Shown: in pieces, positions 1 through 10,009 of the stretch
Numbering within the stretch: position 1 is the first letter of the stretch
Layout of the letters: every line of letters starts with the position of its first letter
Assembly: GCA_041686375.1 (NCBI GenBank)
Contig: JAWLEB010000014.1
Coordinates: 6,138-70,137, forward strand
Origin: JAGXLC01 sp041686375
Lineage (GTDB): Bacteria; Bacteroidota; Bacteroidia; Bacteroidales; UBA12077
DNA length: 64,000 nt
Direction of reading: 5' to 3'
Program-made: the position numbers and the translations under genes
Notes under the pieces: generated by a model
Database searches by the model: none
Seen by the model: the letters and a program-made list of their open reading frames with translations, nothing else
What the model was told of the DNA's origin: nothing

Positions 1-431
1 GCTTATTCAAGTGCAATGATTTCTGATTTCAATCTTGAACTTGTAAGCGACCTAAGCTATTTGCATTCCACGGGTAGTGTTAAGCCGGTGGAAAAGGTAT
101 ATTCATATTGGTATAACCCTGAAATGGATTATAAAATATACATGGTTCCCGGCATTTCAGTCATCCTGGGCTTTGGATTACTTTTCCCGGTAATCAGCGA
201 CTCCCAGCAACAGGTGATTTTTGTAGTTTTTTATGCTGGTTTTCATTTTAATAAGTGGCATTTTCACTCCAATTGAAAGCATGCCGGAAGGTAAGCATAA
301 TCAACCCAATGGCATATTTTATGCGTGTAATTCGGATGATTTTGCTAAAAGGGTCGGGTTTCACAGATATTTTGCCTGAATTTATAAGTTTATTTGTTTA
401 TGTTTTAATAAGTCTGAGCTTTGCGGTATAG
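1..431 (+). pseudogene. Decayed ABC-2 type transporter permease, 3' part
   Basis: The end of an ABC-2 permease can be read by moving through three frames. Frame 1 (from base 1, open at the window edge) gives YWYNPEMDYK...MVPGI, then jumps to a GLL..ISDSQQQ-like stretch. Frame 2 (about 233-290) gives ILISGIFTPIESMPE. Frame 3 (303-431) gives NPMAYFMRVIRMILLKGSGF and ends at a TAG where a Trp is usual, followed by KYR. In intact relatives about 75 residues (several membrane helices) separate the MVPGI and QQQ motifs, so there is an internal deletion as well as two frameshifts. The family match is from memory of conserved motifs. The protein cannot be functional. The rest of the gene lies before the window. 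Confidence 0.8.
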
Positions 432-589
432 AAATACCGGGAAGTAACATAAAATATTAAGGCAGGATGTAGGACTATTAAAAATGGAAAGCGATTTCCT
501 TATTTAACCCTAAAATAATATTCTTTCATCTGATTTTTTATTATATTTATCTCAAAGCAATCTAATAATTTGTAATTTTATAATGTGAT

Positions 590-745
590 CCTCATCCACT
601 AACGTAAACAAAAGTATATGCATGAACCATTCCTGTCGGTACAAAATGCATGCGGGTTCCATGGTTGTTAGATTCAAAAAATTGTTGATACATGTAACAC
701 TAAGTCTTAGATAATGAAACTAATAATCTAACTTTATTACCAAAT
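590..745 (+). repeat. Dispersed repeat family B, copy 1 (divergent)
   Basis: It starts with CCTCATCCACTAACGTA and ends with the block ACTAATAATCTAACTTTAT followed by ACCAAAT. The interior matches the other B copies (GGGTTCCATGG, TAAGTCTTAGA) but is the most diverged of the five. It lies 70 bases upstream of the lipoprotein gene at 817, in the same orientation. No gene was seen in 432-816 apart from this repeat. Confidence 0.7.
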
Positions 746-816
746 TAATATTTCATTTTAAATAAGTATGATGTTATATATTATTTTTGTATGAATTGTA
801 TTTTTCCTGAAAAATT

Positions 817-3345
817 ATGAAAAAGAAATATTTAAACATACTGTTTATCCCTTTTTTTATTATTTTATTTGATGGTTGCGACAAAGAACAGAACCTTCAA
901 TCCGGACTGAGCGAGAATGACCCATGGGGAATGCCTTTGAGACGAAGGGAAAACGAATTGTTTTCAGGGAATAAAGTCTATAATCCATCTTTTGAGCAAG
1001 GACGGTTTTTCAGAGACCATTTGAATACCTTTGAGATAGACGGCTGGAAAGAAATTACACAAAAAGGCGATGAAGTAGAATGGGTTGATGTATCACGTGA
1101 TAAATATTCACGGCAGGATGTGTTTTTTGGCAACCGGGCGGTAAAGATAACACGGAGAAATGTCCATGAAACCGAAGAACAAGGGGCGGGTCTTATCAGC
1201 GATTATATAAAGGTTATACCGGGGAATTATTCTTTAAAGTATTATATAAGGTTAAAAAACATCCGCTCTCACAAAAGTCGCTTTGGAAGCCGACTGATGG
1301 ATGCAATTCATATAAGGATACATTATTATGATAAGAATAAAATTGAAATAAGCAACGACATGGTAAGCCCTGTTGATGGGACCAAATTTGACAATGGCTT
1401 TAAATCTTTTCAGTTCAGTGGTTTTTGGAAAATAGATTCGTTGGATTGGACACATGCAAGGGGAATTTCACACAAACATCCTTTTTTTAATGGTAATATA
1501 CCCGAAGAAACCAGATATGTTAAGCTATTTTTTGGTTTGAAAGGGCAGGGTTCCATGTGGATAGACAATGTTTCATTAAACTATACAAAACATAATTTCA
1601 CTTTAGATGAGAGACTGAGTCAATTTACTAAAAAAAAATACAAGCCAACGGATTTAGTCATACCCAAACCACAAAAAATTGAACCCGGAGAATCTGTTTC
1701 TTTCTATAATCCGGTTAATCCGAATAATAAACCTGCCATAGTGCTCCCTGATAACCCGGATGAAGTGACATTGAGTGCTGCAGAAAGATTAAAGAAGAAA
1801 CTTCAGCAGTTAATTACCAGTGCAGGAGAAACGAATAATGTTAATATCTCTGTTTTAACGGATGATAAAGCCCTAAATCCTGATGAATATTCCTTAGTCT
1901 TTGCAATAGGTAACAATGCTCTAACCAGAAAACACACTACAACGCAAAAAAAAACCATAGCAAAGAATCATCCCCAGGGATACTTCATTACCAGGCAAAA
2001 TGATAACTCAAATGTCATTATTCTGAAAGGCACCAACCCAATCGGGAATCTTTATGCGGTAAACACTATTAATCAGCTCCTAGCAGACTCAAATCTTGTT
2101 TATCATCATGCCGAAATTGAAGATTTCCCAGACTACCAGAACCGTGTCTTGGTAACCAATATGAACACCACAAAACAGTCCGGTCAACTTGAATTGTTTG
2201 AATCTTTAAAGTTTAATCATCTATTTTGGGATGTGGATTTAACAAACCTTACCCAAACGACTTTGAGTAATACATTAGAGAAAATTCAGGAGCAGCAAGG
2301 CAGGAAAGAATTAACAACAATTAAACAAGGCATTGCCGTTAACCCTTACAAGCCAATTATAGGAGACAGCAAGGAACTTTCGGTGGTCACTGATAAATAT
2401 GATTATAGCCGATTGGAACAGTTCATTAAGGAGGCATCAGATAAAAATTTTGATGATATAATAATACACCTGGAAAACCAGGCAGACAGCTCTGGATATA
2501 CTGAAGAATGTTTTGAGTTTTCTGATATTTTGGAGAACACCAGCTCATACAAGAGTTTATGTGATATTCATGCAGACTTGATAAACCAAGTAAATGAATG
2601 GAATCCTTCGTCAAAAATTTACTTTCTGCCTGCGTGGAATAGCACGGATTGTATTATAAAAAGTAATGGGAGAGGAGAATTTTATGTAAACGAACTCTTC
2701 AGAAAAGTGTCACCTGATATTGCTTTTCTATGGAGGGGAGCTACAAAAACACCGAGGGTTATAGATAATATTGAAGTCTACCATATCGAAAAGATCAGTG
2801 GCAAAGAACCGGTCTTTTATTGTAATGATATCCATCCGGTTTCACAAACAAGCAAATCTAACCAATTGACTAATAACCCTCAAAACCTCCAGGTTCACAG
2901 CATTTTTCAAAATTTTGAATTGGTTTTGCCGGATAATTTTTTTAATACTTCTCAATATGGAACTTTTTTGACTCGACTTGATGGCACAGAGGGAACAATT
3001 CTAAACCAGATAAAACTGGCTACGCTCGCTAACTACTTATGGAATACCGATGAATTTGATTCGGATAAAGCGTTATATATAGCTTTAGTTGCATATTTTG
3101 GTAAAGAAGGAGCCCTTAAGCTGATTGAATTTAATCAATTATATATGAATTTATCAGAAATTTGTCTGAGAATGAGAGAGGAAGGACCCAGAAGAAAAGA
3201 TACCAAAATTGCTGAACAGTATTTTAACAGGCTCGACGATTTGATGAAGGAAATCAAAACTACCTTTGAAAACAACAAATTAAAAACTGAATTAAGTCAA
3301 CTAAAAAACAGTTTGTATAAAGCATATAATCAAAATGTTAAATAA
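817..3345 (+). CDS. Lipoprotein with GH20/GH84-like architecture, possibly catalytically inactive
   Basis: An 842-residue lipoprotein. The signal peptide ends at a lipobox with Cys21, so it is probably anchored in the outer membrane. Residues ~55-255 look like a carbohydrate-binding jelly roll (NPSFEQG start, WIDNVSL end). Residues ~280-440 resemble the N-terminal domain of GH20/GH84 hexosaminidases (LPDNPDEVTL, then IILKGTNPIGNLYAVNTINQ). Residues ~450-720 would be a TIM barrel like O-GlcNAcase/NagJ, and the C-terminal helical part has WNTDEFDSDKA. In GH84 enzymes two neighbouring Asp residues end the FFDD strand; here the equivalent stretch (~546-555) reads DDIIIHLENQ, so the catalytic pair may be lost. 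The family assignment is by motif only. Possible role: glycan binding or hydrolysis at the surface. Confidence 0.6.
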   Translation: MKKKYLNILFIPFFIILFDGCDKEQNLQSGLSENDPWGMPLRRRENELFSGNKVYNPSFEQGRFFRDHLNTFEIDGWKEITQKGDEVEWVDVSRDKYSRQDVFFGNRAVKITRRNVHETEEQGAGLISDYIKVIPGNYSLKYYIRLKNIRSHKSRFGSRLMDAIHIRIHYYDKNKIEISNDMVSPVDGTKFDNGFKSFQFSGFWKIDSLDWTHARGISHKHPFFNGNIPEETRYVKLFFGLKGQGSMWIDNVSLNYTKHNFTLDERLSQFTKKKYKPTDLVIPKPQKIEPGESVSFYNPVNPNNKPAIVLPDNPDEVTLSAAERLKKKLQQLITSAGETNNVNISVLTDDKALNPDEYSLVFAIGNNALTRKHTTTQKKTIAKNHPQGYFITRQNDNSNVIILKGTNPIGNLYAVNTINQLLADSNLVYHHAEIEDFPDYQNRVLVTNMNTTKQSGQLELFESLKFNHLFWDVDLTNLTQTTLSNTLEKIQEQQGRKELTTIKQGIAVNPYKPIIGDSKELSVVTDKYDYSRLEQFIKEASDKNFDDIIIHLENQADSSGYTEECFEFSDILENTSSYKSLCDIHADLINQVNEWNPSSKIYFLPAWNSTDCIIKSNGRGEFYVNELFRKVSPDIAFLWRGATKTPRVIDNIEVYHIEKISGKEPVFYCNDIHPVSQTSKSNQLTNNPQNLQVHSIFQNFELVLPDNFFNTSQYGTFLTRLDGTEGTILNQIKLATLANYLWNTDEFDSDKALYIALVAYFGKEGALKLIEFNQLYMNLSEICLRMREEGPRRKDTKIAEQYFNRLDDLMKEIKTTFENNKLKTELSQLKNSLYKAYNQNVK

Positions 3346-3428
3346 ATTGTGTAAAAAGGTTTATCAGATGTCAATGTTAGATATAAAATAATTTTTAGTT
3401 TTACACTTTATTTTAGGAAAGAATAATT

Positions 3429-4853
3429 ATGAAGGAAGAATATAACAACTTATTTAATGAGAATCATTTTGATGAATTGATTGGTCGTTATGAAGAGATG
3501 ATAAGATCAGGACGCACTTATTATTTTGATGTGGAGGATTTTGAGTATATACTTGATTATTACGTTGATACCGATCAGTATGGAAAAGCGTTGAGAGCTG
3601 TTAAGTATGGGCTTAAAATACATCCGCAGGCTATATCTTTGATGATTAAAAAGGCTCATGTTTTGCTAAAAAATGAATTTCCCCGGAAAGCTTTGACTAC
3701 GCTTAATAATATAGGATCAGTAGACCTATTGAATAATGAAATTTTTATGGCCAGAGGCCACGCAAATGTGATGCTGGGCAACAGTAGTCAGGCTAAAATA
3801 GAATATAATAAAGCATTAAAATTGGTATCCAATAAAGAAGAGGCAGTTGAGCTAATGCAAAATATAGCTCAAACCTTCGAAATAATATATGATTACAAAC
3901 AGGCGCTTCCTTATTTGTTAAAAGCATACAAGTTGGACAATGAAAATGTGTTTGTGCTTCAGGATCTTGCACATTGCTATGAAAAACTTGGAAAACACGA
4001 ATTTGCCCTGAAATATTATCATTATTATATTGATATGGATCCATTTTCAGAAGAAATTTGGAATTCAATAGGCAGAACATATAAGGAATTGGGAAATATA
4101 GAAAAAGCTATTAATGCTTTTGAATATGCTAATGCTATTAGACCTGATTCTTATGATTCTATATTTGAGCTTGCTATTTTATACCAGGATCGTCGTGAAT
4201 ATAATAAAGCTATAAAATACTATAATGAATACCTGGAAGCCACAGAGGAAGAATCAGCAGAAATTATTTTGAGCATTGGATATTGTTATAATGCTTTGAA
4301 TGAACATAAAAAGGCTTTGGAATACTACCACAAAGCATTGGAGCATAATCACCATAATCCGGAAATATACCATGAAATATCAAATATATATTTTGAACAA
4401 AGTAATTACTGGGATGCTCTGTTTTATGCAAAACGAGCTACAATAATTGATGAAGAGACTGATTATTATTTCATTTCCTATGGCCAAATAGCTTCCCTGC
4501 TGAAATTAAAAAGTGAAGCTATCATTGCTTTTGAAAAGGCAGTCGAGCTAAATCCAAAAGTCTATAATAATTGGATTTTGCTTATTGATGAATTGATAAG
4601 GCATGGATATATTTATCGTACAATTGCTACATTAGAAGAAGCCATTGCAAATGATTTCCGCAATTCTGAAATTTACTTTCGTATTGCAGCATTTTTATAT
4701 AAAGACAGAGAATACATTAAATCCCTTAAATATTTTAAGCGAGGTATGAAAGATAATCCTGACAATAGAACCATCTTTTTTGAGATTTGTCCGGAAGCAA
4801 AAAAATCTAAAGCAATTAAACAATCTATTAAAGGCTGGATAGAAAATTTTTGA
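3429..4853 (+). CDS. Tetratricopeptide repeat protein
   Basis: A 474-residue protein made almost wholly of TPR units. Helix pairs with the A/G/Y/A-A pattern recur about every 34 residues (for example IWNSIGRTYKELGNIEKAIN and EIYHEISNIYFEQSNY). There is no signal peptide or membrane helix, so it is probably cytoplasmic. Similar all-TPR proteins are common in Bacteroidota next to membrane and cell-wall genes; their partner is usually unknown. It is followed after 46 bases by the DUF368 gene and may be co-transcribed with it. No specific function can be assigned. Confidence 0.8.
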   Translation: MKEEYNNLFNENHFDELIGRYEEMIRSGRTYYFDVEDFEYILDYYVDTDQYGKALRAVKYGLKIHPQAISLMIKKAHVLLKNEFPRKALTTLNNIGSVDLLNNEIFMARGHANVMLGNSSQAKIEYNKALKLVSNKEEAVELMQNIAQTFEIIYDYKQALPYLLKAYKLDNENVFVLQDLAHCYEKLGKHEFALKYYHYYIDMDPFSEEIWNSIGRTYKELGNIEKAINAFEYANAIRPDSYDSIFELAILYQDRREYNKAIKYYNEYLEATEEESAEIILSIGYCYNALNEHKKALEYYHKALEHNHHNPEIYHEISNIYFEQSNYWDALFYAKRATIIDEETDYYFISYGQIASLLKLKSEAIIAFEKAVELNPKVYNNWILLIDELIRHGYIYRTIATLEEAIANDFRNSEIYFRIAAFLYKDREYIKSLKYFKRGMKDNPDNRTIFFEICPEAKKSKAIKQSIKGWIENF

Positions 4854-4899
4854 ACTCCCTTATAAAAATCCAGTAAAGCGATAAAATACCTCAACCTTT

Positions 4900-5844
4900 A
4901 TGCCCAAAAGAACATTACCAAATTATCTGACCTTAATAATCAAAGGATTGAGCATGGGAGCAGCAGATGTTGTGCCTGGAGTTTCAGGCGGCACCATTGC
5001 TTTTATTACCGGCATATATGAAGAGCTTGTATTTTCCTTAAAGTCTGTGAATGCAGATGCCTTCAAAAAAATTTTTAAAAACGGCCTTTATGCGTTTTGG
5101 CAAACTGTCAATGGTAATTTTTTATTCTCCGTTTTTTTGGGGGTACTAATTAGTGTATTTTCACTGGCCAGACTGCTAGAGTATCTATTGAATAGTTATC
5201 CCATATTTGTATGGTCGTTTTTTTTCGGCTTAATAATAGCTTCCGCTATTTACATTTCTGGCAAAATAAAACACTGGAATCTTATACGAATTCTGGGTTT
5301 ATTAATGGGCATTGCAATAGCTTATTTGGTGACTCAATTATCACCTGCCCAAACAACAGAAGCCTATTGGTTTGTCTTCCTTTCAGGCGCGCTGGCAGTT
5401 TGTGCAATGATTTTACCGGGCATTTCAGGGGCATTTATACTTCTACTGCTCGGAAAATATCAATTTATTCTTGGCGCTATTGGAGATCTGAATGTATTGA
5501 TTTTATTAATTTTTCTAATGGGCGCCATTGTTGGACTGATAAGTTTTTCCAATATGCTATCCTGGTTTCTGAAAAAATATCATGATACAACAGTAGCTGT
5601 TCTTGCAGGATTTATGATTGGCTCATTGAATAAAGTCTGGCCCTGGAAAAAAACTACGGAAAGTTTTGTGGACAGGCATGGAGAAATTCAACCCCTGGTT
5701 GAAAAAAATATTTTACCATCTGCTTATGAAACTATTTACGAAGCCAATTCATATTTTATTTATGCCATAATAGCTGCTTTTATAGGATTTATGCTTATTT
5801 TTTCAATAGAATATATTATGAAAAAGACGTGGAAAAAAGAGTGA
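4900..5844 (+). CDS. DUF368 family membrane protein (undecaprenyl phosphate translocase type)
   Basis: A 314-residue polytopic membrane protein with about eight hydrophobic segments. The two family hallmarks are visible: GAADVVPGVSGGTIAFITGI near the N-terminus and the inverted copy MILPGISGAFILLLLG near residue 175. DUF368 proteins (PopT type) have been shown in other bacteria to return undecaprenyl phosphate across the inner membrane, so a role in recycling the lipid carrier for peptidoglycan and surface glycans is likely. The double PGxSG repeat is consistent with an inverted-topology transporter. It lies between a TPR gene and aroE with short gaps. Confidence 0.85.
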   Translation: MPKRTLPNYLTLIIKGLSMGAADVVPGVSGGTIAFITGIYEELVFSLKSVNADAFKKIFKNGLYAFWQTVNGNFLFSVFLGVLISVFSLARLLEYLLNSYPIFVWSFFFGLIIASAIYISGKIKHWNLIRILGLLMGIAIAYLVTQLSPAQTTEAYWFVFLSGALAVCAMILPGISGAFILLLLGKYQFILGAIGDLNVLILLIFLMGAIVGLISFSNMLSWFLKKYHDTTVAVLAGFMIGSLNKVWPWKKTTESFVDRHGEIQPLVEKNILPSAYETIYEANSYFIYAIIAAFIGFMLIFSIEYIMKKTWKKE

Positions 5845-5931
5845 TTTGAGCAGACCGTTTTTAAACGAAAAGGTGTTTGGCTTATGAATTATTAATTTTC
5901 CAGTAATTTCAAACCGGATAAATCAGCACAC

Positions 5932-6693
5932 ATGCAGCTATATGGTTTAATAGGATATCAGTTGACACATTCATTTTCCCCTGATTATTTCAATGAGAAG
6001 TTCAAAAAGGAAAATATAGATGCCCTGTATAAGACTTTTCCTATAAAAAAACTGTCAGAACTTTACACGATTATAGATAAAAACCCTGACCTCCAGGGCC
6101 TCAATGTGACGATTCCCTATAAAGAAAGCATTATTCCTTACCTTGATTTTATTGATGAAGAAGCCAAAAAAATCCATGCTGTTAATACTGTGGTGATTAA
6201 ACGAGAGCACAGCCAAATTTTGTTAAGGGGCTATAATACAGATATATATGGTTTTAAACATTCTATTTTGCCTTTTATTACACAACAAAAAAATCGCGTA
6301 GCTTTGATACTTGGGACCGGTGGAACTGCAAAAACAGTGGAATATGTGCTTACCACACTGGACTTTGAAATATATAAAGCTACGCGTTCTCAAAGTCAGA
6401 AAAATCAAAAAATTTTGAATTACAATGACCTGTCCCGAGAACTAATTCAACAAACAAAACTCATTGTTAATACAAGTCCGGTAGGAATGTATCCGCACAT
6501 AGAAGAAAAACCGGCAATACCCTATGAAGAGATTGACAGCGAGCATCTTCTGTTTGATGTGGTTTATAATCCTTCAGAAACTTTGTTCCTCAAGGAAGGG
6601 GAAAAACGGGGAGCTTTGACAAAAAATGGCTATGAAATGCTTATTCTGCAAGCACAAAAAGCTTGGGATTTATGGAATGCTAAAAATATATAA
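5932..6693 (+). CDS. aroE: Shikimate dehydrogenase
   Basis: A 253-residue NADP-dependent shikimate dehydrogenase, the enzyme that reduces 3-dehydroshikimate on the way to chorismate and aromatic amino acids. The substrate site is visible at the N-terminus (HSFSPDYFN), the catalytic Lys64 in NVTIPYK, and the Asn/Asp pair in YNTDIYG (Asp104). The Rossmann loop GTGGTAKTV follows near residue 128, and the C-terminal MLILQAQKAW is typical. The length is slightly short for the family (about 250-280), as usual in Bacteroidota. It stands 87 bases after the DUF368 gene and may belong to that operon. Confidence 0.93.
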   Translation: MQLYGLIGYQLTHSFSPDYFNEKFKKENIDALYKTFPIKKLSELYTIIDKNPDLQGLNVTIPYKESIIPYLDFIDEEAKKIHAVNTVVIKREHSQILLRGYNTDIYGFKHSILPFITQQKNRVALILGTGGTAKTVEYVLTTLDFEIYKATRSQSQKNQKILNYNDLSRELIQQTKLIVNTSPVGMYPHIEEKPAIPYEEIDSEHLLFDVVYNPSETLFLKEGEKRGALTKNGYEMLILQAQKAWDLWNAKNI

Positions 6694-6822
6694 TTTTCTT
6701 TTTAAGTTTCCGGTTAATTTATCCACAAAATCCTGACATATTTCATCTTTTATGTTCTTAAAAATGAACATTTTTGACTATCTTTATGGTCGAAATGTTA
6801 AATTATAAACAATTGATATACA

Positions 6823-7827
6823 ATGGATTTGATAAAGCAAATACACGAAAGCGCAAAAAATTTGAACAAAAAAATTGTCCTACCGGAATCAACTGAAGAA
6901 CGAACTCTTAAAGCTGCAAATATTCTTATAGAAAAAAGTATTGTAGAAGTTATTCTCCTTGGCACCCCAGATGACATTAAACAAAAAGGTAAAGAATTGG
7001 GCTTAAGCCAGATTTCTAAGGCTCATATAATAGATCCTAAAAACCATGAGAAAAAACAAACCTATCTTGATCTCCTGGTGGAATTAAGAAAACATAAAGG
7101 CCTTACTAAAGAGGAAGCAGCTAAGTTGGTTGAAGATCCGCTTTATCTTTCTACCTTAATGATAAAAAACGGAGATGCAGATGGAGAAGTAGCTGGTGCG
7201 GAAAATGCAACAGGAGATGTATTGAGACCAGCATTTCAGATTGTTAAAACGAAGCCCGGAATTAATGTGGTGTCAGGAGCATTTTTTATGACATTGCAAG
7301 ATAAAAATTTTGGTGAAAACGGACTTATTGTTTTTGCAGACGGAGCAGTCCACCCTAATCCTACAGCCAATGAACTGGCAGAAATAGCTATTTCTACCGC
7401 CGATACAACAAAAGCAATAGCCGGATTTGAACCTAAAGTTGCCATGTTAAGTTTTTCTACCAAAGGAAGTGCTAAACATGAGATGGTTGATAAGGTAGTA
7501 GAAGCCACAAAAATCGCCAGGGAAAAAAGACCAGATCTTAAAATTGATGGAGAATTGCAAGCAGATGCTGCAATTATTGAATCAATAGGTAAGAAAAAAG
7601 CTCCGCACAGTGAAATTGCCGGACAGGCAAATGTTCTCATTTTTCCAAGTTTGGATACCGGAAATGTTGCTTATAAACTTGTTCAGCGTTTGGCACATGC
7701 TGAAGCAACTGGTCCTGTTTTACAAGGTCTGGCAGCACCTATTAATGATTTGTCCCGCGGATGCAGCGTGGAGGATATAGTTAATCTAGTAGCTATTACA
7801 GCAAACCTGGCGGAAAATGAAAAATAA
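6823..7827 (+). CDS. pta: Phosphate acetyltransferase
   Basis: A 334-residue phosphotransacetylase (short, single-domain form) that interconverts acetyl-CoA and acetyl phosphate. Family motifs: KIVLPESTEERTLKAA at the N-terminus, the GDADGEVAGA loop around residue 125, and LQGLAAPINDLSRGCS near the end. It heads a cluster with acetate kinase 35 bases downstream and then a second acyltransferase/kinase pair. Pta and AckA together yield ATP from acetyl-CoA. A plausible promoter region lies in the 129 bases upstream (TATCTTTA about 40 bases before the start), but the match to consensus is incomplete. Confidence 0.93.
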   Translation: MDLIKQIHESAKNLNKKIVLPESTEERTLKAANILIEKSIVEVILLGTPDDIKQKGKELGLSQISKAHIIDPKNHEKKQTYLDLLVELRKHKGLTKEEAAKLVEDPLYLSTLMIKNGDADGEVAGAENATGDVLRPAFQIVKTKPGINVVSGAFFMTLQDKNFGENGLIVFADGAVHPNPTANELAEIAISTADTTKAIAGFEPKVAMLSFSTKGSAKHEMVDKVVEATKIAREKRPDLKIDGELQADAAIIESIGKKKAPHSEIAGQANVLIFPSLDTGNVAYKLVQRLAHAEATGPVLQGLAAPINDLSRGCSVEDIVNLVAITANLAENEK

Positions 7828-7862
7828 TTGTGAAATACTAAAACATTAAATATATAACGAAT

Positions 7863-9062
7863 ATGAAAGTACTAGTTCTAAATTGCGGCAGCTCGTCAAT
7901 TAAATTTAAATTGTTTAATATGGAAACATCTACAGTTCTGACTAAAGGAGTTGTAGAAAAAATAGGGTTAAAATCGTCTTTCCTTAAGTTAGAATTGAAT
8001 GGTGATAAAAAAAAGATAGATATTGATGTCCCTGAACATACAAAAGGTATCGAAGATATTCTGAATATTCTTGTTAGTAAAGAACATGGTGCTATAAGCA
8101 GTATGAAGGAAATTGATGCAGTTGGACACAGAGTTGCTCATGGTGGAGAAAAATTTAGCCACAGTGCACTTATTACCGACGAAGTAATTAAGGAAATTGA
8201 AGGAGTTAGTGATTTGGCTCCCCTTCATAATCCCAATAACCTGAAAGGTATCTATGCTATTCAAAAATTACTCCCCCAAGCACCCCAGGTTGCTGTTTTT
8301 GATACTGCATTTCATCAAACCATGCCAGATTATGCTTACATGTATGGCTTACCATATGATATGTACACAAAATATGGTGTAAGAAGATATGGTTTCCATG
8401 GTACAAGTCATCGTTATGTGGCAGAAAAAGCTTGTGAAAAGCTTAATGTCAGTATGAAGGATAAAAAGATAATAACCTGCCACTTAGGAAATGGAGCGTC
8501 GATAGCTGCAATTAATAAAGGAAGTTCAATAGATACTTCCATGGGTTTGACACCTGTTGAAGGACTAATCATGGGAACCAGAACAGGTGATCTGGATCTT
8601 GGTGCATTTATCTTCGTAATGGAAAAAGAAGATATGACATTGAATACCGCCAAAAGCCTAATTAACAAGCACAGTGGAATGTACGGTATAACAGGCATCT
8701 CCCCGGATATGAGAGAAATTCGGGAAAAAGCTGCAAAAGGTAATAACCGGGCTATGCTGGGCTTGAATATGTACAATTACCGGGTTAAAAAATATATAGG
8801 TTCATATGTTGCTGCCATGAATGGAGTAGATATTATTGTATTTACCGGCGGAATAGGAGAAAATGATTGGGAAACACGACGTGATGTATTGAATGGTTTG
8901 GAATATCTTGGACTTGAATTTGATGACAAGAAAAATGAAAAGAAAAAAGGTGAAGAGTTAATATTGACTAAAGAAAATTCTAAAGTTGTTGCAATGGTAA
9001 CCCCTACGAATGAAGAATTGGTAATTGCACGGGATACAAAGGAAATTATTATTAATAACTAA
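7863..9062 (+). CDS. ackA: Acetate kinase
   Basis: A 399-residue acetate kinase of the ASKHA superfamily, making ATP and acetate from acetyl phosphate. It has the N-terminal LNCGSSSIKFKLF motif, GVRRYGFHGTSHRYV, the nucleotide-site CHLGNGASIAAI and the C-terminal FTGGIGEN. The length matches the family (about 400). It is 35 bases after pta and 14 bases before ptb, which strongly suggests one operon. Family members act in the cytoplasm, usually as homodimers. Confidence 0.95.
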   Translation: MKVLVLNCGSSSIKFKLFNMETSTVLTKGVVEKIGLKSSFLKLELNGDKKKIDIDVPEHTKGIEDILNILVSKEHGAISSMKEIDAVGHRVAHGGEKFSHSALITDEVIKEIEGVSDLAPLHNPNNLKGIYAIQKLLPQAPQVAVFDTAFHQTMPDYAYMYGLPYDMYTKYGVRRYGFHGTSHRYVAEKACEKLNVSMKDKKIITCHLGNGASIAAINKGSSIDTSMGLTPVEGLIMGTRTGDLDLGAFIFVMEKEDMTLNTAKSLINKHSGMYGITGISPDMREIREKAAKGNNRAMLGLNMYNYRVKKYIGSYVAAMNGVDIIVFTGGIGENDWETRRDVLNGLEYLGLEFDDKKNEKKKGEELILTKENSKVVAMVTPTNEELVIARDTKEIIINN

Positions 9063-9076
9063 TAAAAACAGGTATT

Positions 9077-9973
9077 ATGATATTAAAGTCCTTAGACGAC
9101 CTTATTGACATTGCAGCAAAAAAGGAAACAAAAAAACTGGCTGTTGCTGCAGCTGGGGGACAAGCTGTCTTAAATGCAGTGAAAGATGCAAGTGACAGAG
9201 GTATTGTTATCCCCGTGCTTGTTGGAAACAAAGAGAATATTAAACAAATTGCAAAGGAAATTAAATTTGATATCCAAAATATTGATATATACAACGAAGA
9301 AGATTCTACCAAAGCTTCAAAAAAGGCTGTCTCGCTTGTTCGTGAGGGTAAGGCGGATATATTAATGAAAGGTTTAGTGAGTAGCGCACCTTTACTAAAG
9401 GCTGTCTTGGATAAGGAGCAAGGGTTAAGGAAAGGATCTACGCTAAGCCATTTTGCCTTAGTTGAATCACCATATTATCATAAACTTTTGGGTATTACTG
9501 ATGCAGCAATGAATATTGCTCCGGAATTTCATGAGAAAGTTGATATACTCAATAATGCAGTTGATGTATTTCAAGGATTAGGCAAAACAAATCCGAAAGT
9601 AGCGGTCGTGGGACCATTGGAAGTTCTTAATCAAAAAATTGAATCGACCACCCACGCAGCAATGCTATCAAAAATGAATGAAAGAGGACAAATTAAAAAT
9701 TGCCTTGTTGATGGTCCACTTGCTATTGATAATGCTGTGTCAAAAAAGGCTGCTGAACATAAAGGAATCGAAAGTGAAGTAGCTGGAGATGCTGATATTC
9801 TGATGACACCAGAATTGAACAGTGGAAATATTTTATATAAAAGTATCATGTTTCTGGGTGGAGGCACTTCTGCCGCAGTAGTAATGGGCGCTAAAGTCCC
9901 CATAGTATTGACATCCAGGGCTGATACGGAAAGAAGTAAAATGATGTCTATTGCTTTGGCTGCTGCAATGTAA
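9077..9973 (+). CDS. ptb: Phosphate butyryltransferase
   Basis: A 298-residue member of the phosphotransacetylase/phosphotransbutyrylase superfamily, shorter than pta and lacking its GDADGEVAGA loop form. Family signs are GKADILMKGLVSS, SHFALVE and the C-terminal PIVLTSRADTERSKMMSIALA. These enzymes convert butyryl-CoA (or branched acyl-CoAs) to the acyl phosphate. The next gene is a butyrate kinase, the normal partner. Position directly behind ackA suggests joint regulation of two acyl-CoA to ATP routes. The real acyl specificity cannot be read from the sequence. Confidence 0.9.
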   Translation: MILKSLDDLIDIAAKKETKKLAVAAAGGQAVLNAVKDASDRGIVIPVLVGNKENIKQIAKEIKFDIQNIDIYNEEDSTKASKKAVSLVREGKADILMKGLVSSAPLLKAVLDKEQGLRKGSTLSHFALVESPYYHKLLGITDAAMNIAPEFHEKVDILNNAVDVFQGLGKTNPKVAVVGPLEVLNQKIESTTHAAMLSKMNERGQIKNCLVDGPLAIDNAVSKKAAEHKGIESEVAGDADILMTPELNSGNILYKSIMFLGGGTSAAVVMGAKVPIVLTSRADTERSKMMSIALAAAM

Positions 9974-10009
9974 ATTGATTTATATAGCTATATTAAAACA
10001 AAAAACTAT

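Noticed and set aside
590..745. Repeat copies as parts of a CRISPR array
   Set aside because: The units are single, far apart and longer than 90 bases, with no regular spacers or cas genes.
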